Source: Desulfosporosinus sp. (GTDB lineage: Bacteria > Bacillota > Desulfitobacteriia > Desulfitobacteriales > Desulfitobacteriaceae). From it: a stretch of DNA of 35,127 nucleotides. This document shows, piece after piece, positions 24,601 to 33,010 of this stretch. The DNA lies in the NCBI GenBank assembly GCA_020692355.1, contig JAIMKP010000032.1:1-35127 (forward strand), given 5' to 3'. The notes under the pieces were generated by a model, which did no database searches, was not told the DNA's origin, and was given only the letters and a program-made list of their open reading frames with translations. Every line of letters begins with the position of its first letter. The stretch's first letter is position 1. Position numbers and translations under genes: made by a program.

Positions 24601-24676
24601 GGGATGCGCCCGGAAAGGAAATAGTCTAAATATTGTTTCCTCTACATAGGATGGTTGAGAGAGGGGAGGGAGGATC

Positions 24677-24928
24677 ATGTCCCATTTGGCCACTTGGCTT
24701 ACCTATGGGTTTTTCGTACTCTGTCTCGCTCTCGGCTGGTTTGCTGCAGGAATGCTGGATTATGATGGAATCTTGCGCCGCCCGGCTTCCCGAGGGGGGC
24801 GTTTCCTCCTTCGTTTGGGAGTCGCTTTGGTGTTGGCAGAGGGATTCCGCATTTTTTTGAGCTATGTGATCGGGCCCTTGCTGGATGCACTTGTCAATCA
24901 AAGTGTGAAAGGATTTAAGACCTTTTAA
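24677..24928 (+). CDS. Small membrane protein of unknown function
   Basis: This 83-residue protein has two predicted membrane helices (residues about 7-27 and 43-63) with an Arg-rich loop between them (LRRPASRGGRF). GGGAGGGAGGATC gives a good ribosome site. I do not recognise a family. It stands alone between the decayed region and a terminator, so context gives little. It could be a membrane-anchored modulator, or an uncharacterised conserved protein of Clostridia. Confidence 0.6.
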   Translation: MSHLATWLTYGFFVLCLALGWFAAGMLDYDGILRRPASRGGRFLLRLGVALVLAEGFRIFLSYVIGPLLDALVNQSVKGFKTF

Positions 24929-24944
24929 CTTAAAATCATCAACG

Positions 24945-24981
24945 AAGTCGGGCGGGGAATTCCTCAGCCCGGCTTTGTTTT
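24945..24981 (+). terminator. Intrinsic terminator after the small membrane protein
   Basis: AGTCGGGC (24945-24952) pairs with GCCCGGCT (24966-24973) with one G-T pair, followed by TTGTTTT. Confidence 0.8.
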
Positions 24982-25040
24982 GCTAATCAGGGTAGAAAGT
25001 ATAACTTTAGTATTCACCACCAGTTTTTCTGGGCGCTTGG

Positions 25041-25069
25041 TTGCTAATTGATCCTGGGAACGGTAAAAT
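25041..25069 (+). promoter_or_regulatory. Likely promoter of murT-gatD
   Basis: TTGCTA (25041-25046), a 17-base spacer and TAAAAT (25064-25069) lie 53 bases before the proposed murT start. Confidence 0.55.
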
Positions 25070-25122
25070 TGGATTAGAGCGTGCATTGCAACACGACTCG
25101 TTTAGATAGGAGAAATATAGTT

Positions 25123-26559
25123 TTGAAACGAACATGGCGTTTTTGGCTGGCCCTATGGGCGGGAAAAATCAGCGCAGCAATGTTGAGGGCCTTGGGCAGG
25201 AGGGGTACAACCTTTCCAGGTGTGGTTGCCCAGCGTTTGGATCCGGAGTGTATTGGGCATCTAAGCCTCTCCTTCAGCGAGGGTATCGTCATCGTGACGG
25301 GTACTAATGGTAAGACGACAACCGCCAATTTATTGGCCAATATTCTGCGTGCGGCAGGGCGGGGATTTGCTTTTAATCAGGCTGGAGCCAATTTGGTTAC
25401 CGGAATTACGGGAGCCTTAATGGAATATGTCAACTGGCGGGGGCAGGCGCAAGTCCCTTTGGCCTTATTGGAAGTGGATGAGGCGACCGTGCCTAAACTC
25501 TGCGAGCAAGTCAGCCCGAAATGGGCCATTGTCACCAATTTCTTTCGAGATCAGCTTGATCGCTATGGGGAACTGGATACGACGGTGCGTCTCGTCCAGG
25601 ATGCTCTCCCAGAGGAAACCATGCTTATTCTCAATGCGGATGATCCATTGGTGGCTCAGTTTGGGCAGGGGAGAAGAAATACCCTCTACTATGGAGTGGA
25701 CAGACTTCCGGAGAGCAGAACAGAGAGCCGGGAGACCCGGGAAGCGCGATTCTGTCCCCAGTGTGGTGCAGCGTTGTCATATTCCCTCTTCCACTATGGG
25801 CAGCTTGGGATCTACGCCTGCCCTAATTGTTCTTTTACACGGCCTCAGCCTCAAGTGCTCGCCGTTCAAGCCCGGATGGAAGAAGGAAAACTCAAATTCC
25901 GAGTGGGGGTAAGCGCCTACGAAGTGGGCTTTCAGGGGTACTACAATCTGTACAATGCCCTGGCTGCCCTGGCGGCCGCCATTGAACTCGATGTGCGCGG
26001 TGAGGATTTGGAAAAAGGGTTAAGAGAATTTGTTCCTCAGGCCGGTCGGATGGAATGTTTCCCTCTGTCGGAGGGGCCAGTTACTTTAGCCCTGGTCAAG
26101 AATCCAACGGGGTTTAACCAGGTGCTACGCACGGTGCTTAGTTCAGAGGGAGAGATCAGGCTTCTTATTGCTATTAACGACCTCGCTGCGGACGGACGGG
26201 ATATCTCTTGGCTTTGGGATGTGGATTTTGAGTGTTTGAGTCGAGGACTGCACCGGGACCAGAGCCACGGAGGCAGCGCGGAAATCAAGTTGATTGTCTG
26301 TTCGGGTTTAAGGGCGGAAGACATGGCGCTACGCCTGAAATATGCTGGAATGCCGGAAGAAAAACTGCTTATCGAGCATTCGCTGGAGAAAGCGGTGGCT
26401 GCTTTGCAGGCCGGGCGTCAAGGCAAGGAAAGGGTGTTTGTCTTGCCAACCTATACCATGCTTTTTCCGTTGCGTGACTATTTGGCTTCACTTGATTTGG
26501 ATGAAGGCGGCCAAGAGAAACCGTCTGAAAGGCTCAGAAAGGGTAGGGCAAGCGCATGA
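25123..26559 (+). CDS. murT: Lipid II isoglutaminyl synthase, MurT subunit
   Basis: This 478-residue Mur-ligase-like subunit works with GatD to amidate the D-glutamate of lipid II. The ATP-binding loop is TGTNGKTTTANLLANIL. The Cys4 zinc ribbon inserted in the central domain (CPQCGAALS ... CPNC, about residues 206-235) is the mark of MurT and is absent from MurC-F ligases. The C-terminal DUF1727 domain follows (RMECF ... NPTGFNQVLRT). I chose TTG 25123 (KRTWRFW) over the GTG at 25081, because AGGAG lies ten bases before it and the family begins there. The stop overlaps gatD by four bases. Confidence 0.92.
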   Translation: MKRTWRFWLALWAGKISAAMLRALGRRGTTFPGVVAQRLDPECIGHLSLSFSEGIVIVTGTNGKTTTANLLANILRAAGRGFAFNQAGANLVTGITGALMEYVNWRGQAQVPLALLEVDEATVPKLCEQVSPKWAIVTNFFRDQLDRYGELDTTVRLVQDALPEETMLILNADDPLVAQFGQGRRNTLYYGVDRLPESRTESRETREARFCPQCGAALSYSLFHYGQLGIYACPNCSFTRPQPQVLAVQARMEEGKLKFRVGVSAYEVGFQGYYNLYNALAALAAAIELDVRGEDLEKGLREFVPQAGRMECFPLSEGPVTLALVKNPTGFNQVLRTVLSSEGEIRLLIAINDLAADGRDISWLWDVDFECLSRGLHRDQSHGGSAEIKLIVCSGLRAEDMALRLKYAGMPEEKLLIEHSLEKAVAALQAGRQGKERVFVLPTYTMLFPLRDYLASLDLDEGGQEKPSERLRKGRASA

Positions 26560-27311
26560 GCAAATGGCCAAAATTGACGATCGGTCACCTCTATCCGGAT
26601 TTGCTCGATTTATATGGGGATCGGGGCAATGTGCTCGCGCTCGAAGCCCGCTGCCGTTGGCGCGGGATAGAAACCGAGGTTCAGCGTTTGAGCTTGGGAG
26701 ATGACCTGGATTTAAGCCAAATAGACATTCTATTTCTGGGGGGGGGATCAGACCGGGAACAAAGTATTCTGGTCAAGGATTTAAAGTGTCGGGAAGAGGA
26801 ACTGCGCCGAGCGGTCGATGAGGGGCTGGTTGTCCTGTCGATTTGTGGCGGTTATCAGCTTTTGGGAAAATATTATCAAACGGGAGGCGGGGAGAAAATT
26901 CCTGGCCTCGGTATCCTCAATCTCTGGACGGTGGCCGGTTCAAAACGTTTGATTGGGAATGTTGTCGTCGAACAAAATTCACCAAGTTTATCCGAGGAGA
27001 AGCCGCAAACGTTAGTTGGCTTCGAGAACCATTCAGGCAAGACGTATTTAGGGCCAGACTTGAGTGTGCTGGGGAAGATTCAACACGGCTTTGGGAATAA
27101 TGGGGAAGATGGAGGAGAAGGGGTACGCTATCGTAATGTGTTTGGGACGTATCTCCATGGCCCGCTTCTTCCTAAAAATCCGCATTTAGCCGATCTTCTC
27201 TTGCAGTTGGCCTTGGAGAGAAGAGGGTATGATCATGCTCTCCCCCTGCTTGATGACCAATTGGAGAAGAGAGCGCATCAGGCCATTCTCTCGCGGGTGT
27301 TAGATGCTTAA
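26556..27311 (+). CDS. gatD: Lipid II isoglutaminyl synthase, glutaminase subunit GatD
   Basis: This is the 251-residue class-I (CobB/CobQ-like) glutamine amidotransferase partner of MurT, which supplies ammonia for isoglutamine formation on the lipid-linked precursor. The nucleophile is Cys97 in LSICGGYQLLG and the catalytic His is His201 in TYLHGPLLPKNP. ATGA coupling to murT ensures equal synthesis. The amidated stem peptide is known to matter for cross-linking in many Gram-positive species. Confidence 0.93.
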   Translation: MSKWPKLTIGHLYPDLLDLYGDRGNVLALEARCRWRGIETEVQRLSLGDDLDLSQIDILFLGGGSDREQSILVKDLKCREEELRRAVDEGLVVLSICGGYQLLGKYYQTGGGEKIPGLGILNLWTVAGSKRLIGNVVVEQNSPSLSEEKPQTLVGFENHSGKTYLGPDLSVLGKIQHGFGNNGEDGGEGVRYRNVFGTYLHGPLLPKNPHLADLLLQLALERRGYDHALPLLDDQLEKRAHQAILSRVLDA

Positions 27312-27499
27312 TAACGATGGAATTTTGATGAAGTTGAAGTGTTGATTTGCAGTATAGATCGAATGCAATACTGACATACTATCACAAAAGCAAAATTATT
27401 CGGAGGCTTTATGCTAGCCTGCAATATTATATTCCATTATTTACAAGACGATTAGACCTCAATTCCGCTCCAAATGGCCTGTTTAACCAGTCCTGTTCG

Positions 27500-27529
27500 T
27501 TGACACTCTTGAGTATTACTGTCTATAAT
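27500..27529 (+). promoter_or_regulatory. Consensus sigma-A promoter of mazEF
   Basis: TTGACA (27500-27505) and TATAAT (27524-27529) are both perfect, separated by 18 bases. The start would be near 27536. The 190 bases before it, back to gatD, hold nothing I can identify. Confidence 0.85.
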
Positions 27530-27568
27530 GAAGTATAGCTTTGGCGGATAACATGTGGGGGTGCTGAT

Positions 27569-27847
27569 GTGGCAGAAAGCAAGCGAATTATGATTAGTTT
27601 GCCAGAAAGTTTACTCGCAGAAGTGGATGGAATTGTTACTCTGGAAAAGAGAAACCGCAGCGAGTTTATTCGTGAGGCACTTAACAGTGTTCTTCTGGAA
27701 CGCCGTAAGAAGGGAATTCGCGAGCAGATGCGCAAAGGGTACTTAGAGATGGCCCAGCTTAATTTAGCCATTGCCAAGGAACTCTTTTCAACGGAACAGG
27801 AAGTATTGCAGTATTTTGAGCAAAGCATCGTGGAGTGTCGAAGATGA
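27569..27847 (+). CDS. mazE: Antitoxin of the MazEF (EndoAI/EndoA) type
   Basis: This 92-residue ribbon-helix-helix antitoxin has the DNA-binding strand [19 protein letters not shown] and the helix pair around [19 protein letters not shown]. The C-terminal tail ([20 protein letters not shown]) would wrap the toxin. It resembles Bacillus subtilis EndoAI. Translation starts at GTG 27569 behind GGGGGTG. The stop overlaps the toxin start (ATGA). The pair would repress its own consensus promoter, as is usual for such modules. Confidence 0.9.
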   Translation: MAESKRIMISLPESLLAEVDGIVTLEKRNRSEFIREALNSVLLERRKKGIREQMRKGYLEMAQLNLAIAKELFSTEQEVLQYFEQSIVECRR

Positions 27848-28194
27848 TTATTAAACGCGGGGAAATTTATTATGCAGAGTTAAACCCCGTTGTCGGTTCT
27901 GAACAGGGGGGAACCCGGCCTGTTCTGGTGATTCAAAACGATATAGGGAATCAATTCAGCCCGACGACGATTATTGCTGCCATTACTTCACAAATCGCGA
28001 AGGCTAAACTTCCTACCCATGTTGAAGTGCGAGCTAAGCGAAGCGGATTGGAACGGGATTCCGTTATTTTAACCGAACAGATCCGTACGGTTGATAAAAG
28101 TAGGCTCAAAGAGAAAGTCGCCGTTCTAGATGATGAAGTTATGCTGCGGGTTGACCAGGCCATTGAAATTAGCCTGGGCCTGGCGGATATTTAG
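27844..28194 (+). CDS. mazF: MazF-family mRNA interferase (EndoA/NdoA)
   Basis: This 116-residue PemK/MazF toxin cuts single-stranded mRNA at short sequences. The N-terminus [33 protein letters not shown] and the central [13 protein letters not shown] are almost textbook for the B. subtilis EndoA type, including the Arg and Thr residues of the catalytic pocket (GGTRPV; QIRT). ATG 27844 overlaps the mazE stop; a GTG nine bases earlier is less likely. In Firmicutes this pair is often chromosomal and conserved. Confidence 0.93.
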   Translation: MIIKRGEIYYAELNPVVGSEQGGTRPVLVIQNDIGNQFSPTTIIAAITSQIAKAKLPTHVEVRAKRSGLERDSVILTEQIRTVDKSRLKEKVAVLDDEVMLRVDQAIEISLGLADI

Positions 28195-28205
28195 TTCTTG
28201 GGGGC

Positions 28206-28240
28206 AGCGTAGGCGTTAGACAGCAGACGCTGTTTTTTTA
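28206..28240 (+). terminator. Intrinsic terminator after mazF
   Basis: CAGCGT and ACGCTG form the stem around a loop of about 16 bases, followed by seven T. Confidence 0.7.
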
Positions 28241-28321
28241 TTTTAGTTATCGGGTTCAGAACTTGATTCACTTGGAACTTTTGGATTAGTATCTACATAG
28301 TGATTGAAGGAGTGAGATGAG

Positions 28322-28741
28322 ATGGAAGAAAAGGCCTATAGGCATTGTTTTGTCTGCGGACAGGAGAACCCAATTGGTTTGCATTTGACGTATGAATTTG
28401 ATGACCGGGAAGCCAGGGCTGTGATTGCTCTTGACGACGATTATGGTGGGTATCCTGGCGTAGTTCATGGCGGGATCGTGACTGCCTTGTTGGACGAAAT
28501 CATGGCGAAAACCGTTGAGAACTTAGGGATGTGGGCTGTCACGGCAAGTATTGAGGTTCATTTTCGCAGGGCCACCCCTGTTCACACCCCACTCATTCTT
28601 ACGGGAAAGTTAGTGAAGGGAAAAACCCGCATGTTCCGCACGGAGGCGAGGCTTACCTTAGAAGATGGCACGATTTTGGCTGAGGCAACGGCTATTTTCG
28701 TGAAAAACCCTGAACTGGAAGAGGTTCGTGTAGAAGTTTAA
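28322..28741 (+). CDS. PaaI-like hotdog-fold thioesterase
   Basis: This 139-residue protein has the hotdog motif YPGVVHGGIVTALLDEIMAK, where the HGG and the Asp/Glu of the helix are the active site of the PaaI/4HBT group. Two Cys in CFVCGQENPIG near residue 9 are a common N-terminal feature of this subfamily. It should hydrolyse an acyl-CoA or related thioester. It lies directly before the amidohydrolase gene, 27 bases away, and probably shares a transcript. Confidence 0.85.
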   Translation: MEEKAYRHCFVCGQENPIGLHLTYEFDDREARAVIALDDDYGGYPGVVHGGIVTALLDEIMAKTVENLGMWAVTASIEVHFRRATPVHTPLILTGKLVKGKTRMFRTEARLTLEDGTILAEATAIFVKNPELEEVRVEV

Positions 28742-28768
28742 ATGTCTTGGGAGAGGGAGGAGAAAAGG

Positions 28769-29485
28769 ATGGGAAAAGCACTCATTGGGGTGACGGTCGC
28801 TCATCATACAGAAGAACTGTCAACCTTTCCGAGGGAATACTATGTCCAGAGTATCCGTTTTGCAGGTGGGTCGGCGATCCTCATTCCGCCTGTGGCAGAT
28901 GGTGAAGAGGCCGCTGCGGTCATGGCGAAGCTCGATGGGCTTGTGTTATCAGGGGGCGGGGATATCTCACCCCTGTATCTAGCTGAGTCTCCACTTCCGG
29001 GTTTGAAGGGATGTTTCCCCCAGCGGGACTTAAGTGAGATTCTCTTGGCGAAACAAGCCCTCAGTCAGGATGTGCCACTTTTAGGAATCTGTCGCGGTAT
29101 TCAAGTTCTGGCCGTCGCTGCCGGTGGTAGTATATACCAAGATATCCCTTCCCAGCACGAGGATGCTTTGTTACATAATCAGACTGCCCCTCGGGAATTT
29201 CCTTGGCATTCAGTGGATCTTAGGGGAAATCTCCAGGCTCTTCTTGGACGGACAAATATCACCGTCAACAGTTTTCACCATCAAGCTGTTCGGGAAGTGC
29301 CTTCAGGATTTCGCATCGGAGCACTGGCAGCAGATGGTATTATCGAAGGCATCGAGGCTATAGATCAGCGCTTCTGCATCGGTGTCCAGTGGCATCCCGA
29401 AGCCATGCCTCAAGATCCCCACGGCCAGGCCCTCTTTACTGCCTTTATCCAAGCAGCCAAATCAGAAGTCAGAAGTCAGAGGTGA
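28769..29485 (+). CDS. Gamma-glutamyl-gamma-aminobutyrate hydrolase family protein (peptidase C26)
   Basis: This 238-residue class-I glutamine amidotransferase-like hydrolase has its nucleophile at Cys108 in LLGICRGIQVLAVAAGG and the His/Glu pair in VQWHPEAM. The closest functional description is PuuD, which releases GABA from gamma-glutamyl-GABA, but related members have other gamma-glutamyl substrates. ATG 28769 follows GGGAGGAGAAAAG; the frame is open to 28742 but with no better site. The last codons (SEVRSQR) are written by the start of a heptamer repeat tract, so the C-terminal tail has probably been altered by repeat growth. Confidence 0.82.
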   Translation: MGKALIGVTVAHHTEELSTFPREYYVQSIRFAGGSAILIPPVADGEEAAAVMAKLDGLVLSGGGDISPLYLAESPLPGLKGCFPQRDLSEILLAKQALSQDVPLLGICRGIQVLAVAAGGSIYQDIPSQHEDALLHNQTAPREFPWHSVDLRGNLQALLGRTNITVNSFHHQAVREVPSGFRIGALAADGIIEGIEAIDQRFCIGVQWHPEAMPQDPHGQALFTAFIQAAKSEVRSQR

Positions 29486-29500
29486 GAGGTCGGAAGTCAG
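29464..29500. repeat. Heptamer repeat tract (GAAGTCA type) across the end of the C26 hydrolase gene
   Basis: About five imperfect copies of a seven-base unit (GAAGTCA, GAAGTCA, GAGGTGA, GAGGTCG, GAAGTCA) run through the stop codon into the intergenic DNA. Confidence 0.75.
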
Positions 29501-29508
29501 ATCGTTGA

Positions 29509-29571
29509 GGAAAACGGGGTCAGACTTTACCTCCTAGGCAGCGTTTCGGTTCTAAGGTCTACCCCGTTTCC
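29509..29571. repeat. Long imperfect palindrome, REP/MITE-like
   Basis: GGAAAACGGGGT (29509-29520) pairs with ACCCCGTTTCC (29561-29571), and AGAC pairs with GTCT inside. The whole can fold into one 63-base hairpin with no T-tract. The phrase GGGGTCAGACTTTAC resembles the ends that flank REP-associated Y1 transposase elements in other genomes; that link is from memory. Confidence 0.5.
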
Positions 29572-29580
29572 TTTCTTCTC

Positions 29581-29608
29581 TTTGTATGCATTTTGCATAC
29601 AAAATGCA
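29581..29608. promoter_or_regulatory. Two overlapping inverted repeats upstream of the amino acid transporter
   Basis: TTTGTATGC (29581-29589) and GCATACAAA (29595-29603) are a perfect nine-base inverted repeat around ATTTT. TGCATTTTG and CAAAATGCA (29588-29609) form a second perfect one around CATA, in the same DNA. They lie about 130 bases before the transporter ATPase gene and look like an operator; the protein is unknown. Confidence 0.4.
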
Positions 29609-29736
29609 ATGTTTTTGAATTTTAAATTTTTTTCTTACGGCTAAAGAATTACGGGAGGAAACTTCTAAATTACGACGAAATATATAACAGCTATATGAGA
29701 GCGAAATAATCTAACGTCAGTAGGGGGACAAGTGAA

Positions 29737-30462
29737 GTGATTCAATTAGATGGGGTCCACAAGCATTTTGGGGCGTTGCATGTCCTTAAAGGGATAGATG
29801 TAACGGTCAAAAGTGGAGAGAAAGTTGTCGTTATCGGGCCGAGCGGCTCTGGCAAGAGTACGCTCATCCGTTGCATGAACCTTTTGGAAAAGCCGAGCGC
29901 GGGGAAAGTCATGGTTGATGGGGTGGAGATCACCGCCCACAAGGCTCCGGTGGCGAAAGTCCGCCAGTCGGTCGCCATGGTTTTCCAACAGTTTAATCTT
30001 TATCCGCACAAGACGGTGTTGGAAAATTTAACTTTGGCTCCTGTGCTCATTAAAGGGGTTCCCAAGGCAGAAGCAGAACAGTCCGGTTTGGCGATTTTGG
30101 ATCGGGTTGGGCTCAAGGTGAAGGCCAATGCCTATCCTTCTCAGCTTTCGGGGGGTCAGCAGCAGCGGGTTGCGATTGCACGGGCGCTCGCCATGCGCCC
30201 GAAAATCATGCTGTTCGATGAGCCAACCTCGGCTCTGGATCCGGAAATGATTCAAGAGGTTCTCGATGTGATGGTGGATCTCGCTCATGAAGGGATTACG
30301 ATGGTAGTCGTGACTCATGAGATGGGGTTTGCCCGCCAGGTTGCGGATCGGGTAGTCTTTATGGATGAAGGGGAGATTCTGGAACAGGGTACACCGGAGC
30401 ATTTCTTTTCAAATCCTACGCATGAACGAACCAAGCTTTTCTTGAGCCGAATTTTGCGCTAG
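29737..30462 (+). CDS. glnQ: Amino acid ABC transporter ATP-binding protein (GlnQ type)
   Basis: This 241-residue polar amino acid transporter ATPase has Walker [11 protein letters not shown]-loop [11 protein letters not shown], signature [12 protein letters not shown], Walker [12 protein letters not shown] and switch His VTHEM. The FNLYPH and [11 protein letters not shown] signatures are those of the glutamine/polar amino acid family. GTG 29737 is preceded by GGGGGACAAG. It is followed by the binding protein (60 bases on) and two permeases in one operon. Substrate, probably glutamine or glutamate, is inferred. Confidence 0.92.
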   Translation: MIQLDGVHKHFGALHVLKGIDVTVKSGEKVVVIGPSGSGKSTLIRCMNLLEKPSAGKVMVDGVEITAHKAPVAKVRQSVAMVFQQFNLYPHKTVLENLTLAPVLIKGVPKAEAEQSGLAILDRVGLKVKANAYPSQLSGGQQQRVAIARALAMRPKIMLFDEPTSALDPEMIQEVLDVMVDLAHEGITMVVVTHEMGFARQVADRVVFMDEGEILEQGTPEHFFSNPTHERTKLFLSRILR

Positions 30463-30522
30463 CCTAAGCGTCAAGCGGGTTGCGCAATAGATAAAAAGAA
30501 TTAAAGACAAGGGGGAAATGTC

Positions 30523-31350
30523 ATGAAGAAATTGGGAATGATTATGGCCAGTGTTCTCTTAGCGGGAAGCTTACTGGCAGGTTGCGGCTCGACAGCTCCA
30601 GCTCCGGCGCCTTCGGGCGGGAACAGTGCGACTTCTGGCGTATCGGCTGATGTCAAAGCCATCAAGGATCGCGGTGTACTTAAAGTCGGCGTCAAGGTGG
30701 ATGTACCTAAGTTTGGTTACAAAGATCCGAAGACCAGTAAGATTGACGGCTTTGAGATTGATCTGGCTAAAGCGATGGCTAAAAAGATTGTGGGAGATCC
30801 CACTAAAATCGAATTGACTGCAGTCACTGCCAAAACACGGGGTCCGCTTTTGGACAGCGGCGATGTGGATATGGATGTTTCCACGTTTACGATTACGGAA
30901 GAGCGTAAAAAGAGTTATAATTTCTCAGATCCTTATTACACAGACGGTGTGGGTCTGTTGGTTAAGAAGGCAGCCGGATATAAGAGCCTGAAGGACTTAA
31001 ACGGCAAAAAAGTTGGGGTTGCCCAAAGTTCAACCAGCAAGAAGGCAGTCGAAGAAGAAGCCAGTAAAGTTGGAGCTAAAGTGACGTTTCAGGAATTTGC
31101 AACTTATCCTGAAATCAAAGCGGCTTTGGATTCGGGCCGGGTCGATGCATTTTCTGTTGATCGCTCCATTCTCTATGGCTATTTAGATGATTCCACGGTT
31201 GTCTTACCCGACAAGTTTAGTCCTCAGGATTATGGAATCGCGACGAAGAAAAGCAATGAAGGATTGGCTAAGCTCGTTAACGATACGGTCAATGAACTTA
31301 AGAAATCCGGTGAGATCGATAAACTCATTCAGAAGTGGGGTCTTAAATAG
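30523..31350 (+). CDS. glnH: Amino acid ABC transporter substrate-binding lipoprotein
   Basis: This 275-residue lipoprotein has a signal peptide ending in LLAGC (lipid-modified Cys21) and then a Pro/Ala-rich linker (APAPAPSGG). The family-3 binding fold follows, with GVLKVGVKVDVPKFGYKD, FEIDLAKAMAKKI and DVDMDVSTFTITEERKKSYNFSDPYY. This pattern fits glutamine/glutamate/aspartate binders. The protein would be tethered to the outer face of the membrane. Its stop overlaps the GTG of the next gene by one base. Confidence 0.92.
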   Translation: MKKLGMIMASVLLAGSLLAGCGSTAPAPAPSGGNSATSGVSADVKAIKDRGVLKVGVKVDVPKFGYKDPKTSKIDGFEIDLAKAMAKKIVGDPTKIELTAVTAKTRGPLLDSGDVDMDVSTFTITEERKKSYNFSDPYYTDGVGLLVKKAAGYKSLKDLNGKKVGVAQSSTSKKAVEEEASKVGAKVTFQEFATYPEIKAALDSGRVDAFSVDRSILYGYLDDSTVVLPDKFSPQDYGIATKKSNEGLAKLVNDTVNELKKSGEIDKLIQKWGLK

Positions 31351-32021
31351 TGAACGGACCTTTTGCTTGGTTTAAGTGGCAGGCTCTCTTTCACGATTGG
31401 CGCATCTTTGCTGAGGGTTTTGGCAATACCCTTCTGGTGGCAGTCCTTGGACTCTTGTTGGCGCTCGCGCTAGGGGTGTTTTTCGGAGTGTTGGGGACAA
31501 CGCATCAAAAAAGTTTCAGGGGTCTCAATCGTGTCTATGTCGAATTTATTCAGAACACCCCGTTGGTCATCCAGGTTTTCTTCTTGTATAATGGGTTTCC
31601 ACATCTGGGTATCATGTTGCCGGTGTTAAGTGTTGGCATCTTAGGTGTGGGAATCTACCACGGGGCATATATCGCAGAAGTTGTCAGAGCCGGTATCCAG
31701 TCTATCCACCGCGGGCAGATGGAAGCAGCGCTTTCCCAGGGATTTTCCTTTTGGGCGGCTATGCGTTATGTGATTCTGCCCCAGGCAGGCCGGGTCGTCT
31801 TGCCACCGCTAACAAACCAAGCCGTCAGCCTGATCAAGAATACATCGGTTTTAGCCATGATTGCGGGCGGGGATTTGATGTACCATGCCGATTCTTGGTC
31901 GGCCGACAACATTTACTATGGGCCAGCCTATGTGACGGTGGGGCTTCTGTATTTAGCTCTATGTTTTCCTTTGGCGCAGTTGGCCCGTCACTTGGAGCGT
32001 AAGTCGGAGGTGTCAGTCTGA
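31350..32021 (+). CDS. glnP: Amino acid ABC transporter permease (GlnP type), first
   Basis: This 223-residue HisM-type permease has about five membrane spans. The coupling motif [29 protein letters not shown] contains the EAA loop that docks on the ATPase. The N-terminal [20 protein letters not shown] is the first span. It is translated from GTG 31350 overlapping the glnH stop, and its own stop overlaps the next ATG. The pair of permeases forms the heterodimeric channel. Confidence 0.92.
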   Translation: MNGPFAWFKWQALFHDWRIFAEGFGNTLLVAVLGLLLALALGVFFGVLGTTHQKSFRGLNRVYVEFIQNTPLVIQVFFLYNGFPHLGIMLPVLSVGILGVGIYHGAYIAEVVRAGIQSIHRGQMEAALSQGFSFWAAMRYVILPQAGRVVLPPLTNQAVSLIKNTSVLAMIAGGDLMYHADSWSADNIYYGPAYVTVGLLYLALCFPLAQLARHLERKSEVSV

Positions 32022-32668
32022 TGCAGGAGATTTTTCAGCCGTACGTCTTTCGCTTCTTGGGGCAGGGGTTGTTAACGACGCTCTACATTGCGGTCATGAC
32101 GATTATTTTTAGTTTCGGCATGGGTACGGTGTTGGGAATTGCCCGTTATTCCAAGCAACCCGCTCTTTCGTGGCTGGCCGCTTTCTATGTGGAGACCGTT
32201 CGCAACATTCCTATGCTCCTTTTTATTTTGGTCGCCCGCTTTATGACGACCATGAAACCCGTGAATTCCGGGATTTTGGCGATGACGATTTTTACTTCGG
32301 CGATTATTGCCGAGATCGTCCGTGGCGGGTTAAACTCCATTGACAAGGGTCAGTGGGAAGCTGCGAAATCCCAAGGGCTTAACTATATTCAAATCCTTAC
32401 GCATATTGTTCTTCCTCAGGCACTGCGCAAGATGATTCCACCGCTGGTGTCCCAGTTTATTACGGTTATCAAAGACACCTCCTTTGTTTGGGCGGTGGGG
32501 GTTGAGGAGTTGACCGGAAAAGGCTTGATTATCATGGGGCAATTTGGTTCCACACCGCAGGTGTTCACGATCTTTGGTATGATTGCGCTTACCTATTTTG
32601 TGATGAACTATGCTCTGTCTGTCTTAGCCAGAAATCAGCAGCGTAAAACCGTTCATCAAAGCTATTAA
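32021..32668 (+). CDS. glnM: Amino acid ABC transporter permease (GlnP type), second
   Basis: This is the 215-residue partner permease. The EAA loop reads [29 protein letters not shown], and [20 protein letters not shown] is the family's second-span motif. It overlaps the previous stop by one base and is the last gene of the operon; a strong terminator follows 40 bases later. Two related but different permeases are usual in glutamine-type importers. Confidence 0.92.
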   Translation: MQEIFQPYVFRFLGQGLLTTLYIAVMTIIFSFGMGTVLGIARYSKQPALSWLAAFYVETVRNIPMLLFILVARFMTTMKPVNSGILAMTIFTSAIIAEIVRGGLNSIDKGQWEAAKSQGLNYIQILTHIVLPQALRKMIPPLVSQFITVIKDTSFVWAVGVEELTGKGLIIMGQFGSTPQVFTIFGMIALTYFVMNYALSVLARNQQRKTVHQSY

Positions 32669-32706
32669 AACGCTTGGCGCGTCTTGAAAATCCATAGATT
32701 TAATGA

Positions 32707-32746
32707 GAAAACCCCTCGGCACCTCATCGGGTGTAGAGGGGTTTTA
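32707..32746 (+). terminator. Intrinsic terminator of the amino acid transporter operon
   Basis: AAAACCCCTC and GAGGGGTTTT pair perfectly, with GGCACC/GGGTGT partly paired inside. Confidence 0.9.
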
Positions 32747-32870
32747 ACTGGTATGAGGGGTACCTGAATAGTTGCAAATATTTTTTTATTAAGAAGGTAT
32801 TTGGTACTGATGTGTCGAATAAACTCTTAGTAATAGAGGGAGCCTGAAGGTTTCCGACTTAAGTGAACTC

Positions 32871-32972
32871 GTTCAGCTCAAGCTGAACATCGAGACTTCG
32901 GTGGGGGAGTCTACCCCCACCGAAGCAGAGTACGGGGGACCCACTCCCACTTGTAGAAGTGGGAGTCTTACG
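32871..32972. repeat. Cluster of three perfect hairpins, possible IS200/IS605 end
   Basis: Hairpin 1 is GTTCAGC/GCTGAAC (32871-32888). Hairpin 2 has a perfect twelve-base stem CTTCGGTGGGGG/CCCCCACCGAAG with loop AGTCTA (32896-32925). Hairpin 3 has a perfect ten-base stem ACTCCCACTT/AAGTGGGAGT with loop GTAG (32943-32966), followed by CTTACG. Several stacked hairpins ending in GTGGGAGTCTTACG recall the right ends (omega-RNA region) of TnpB-bearing IS200/IS605 elements. No transposase gene is present. Confidence 0.45.
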
Positions 32973-33010
32973 ATTGGATAAAGTTGCTATGAAAATTGAA
33001 GATTAGAAAA

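Noticed and set aside
27347-27538. Sixty-three codon open frame between gatD and mazE
   Set aside because: It overlaps the consensus mazEF promoter, lacks a ribosome site and has an unlikely composition.
29581-29608. Terminator after the C26 hydrolase gene
   Set aside because: The palindromes are A/T rich and followed by mixed sequence rather than a clean T-run at the stem base; an operator is more likely.
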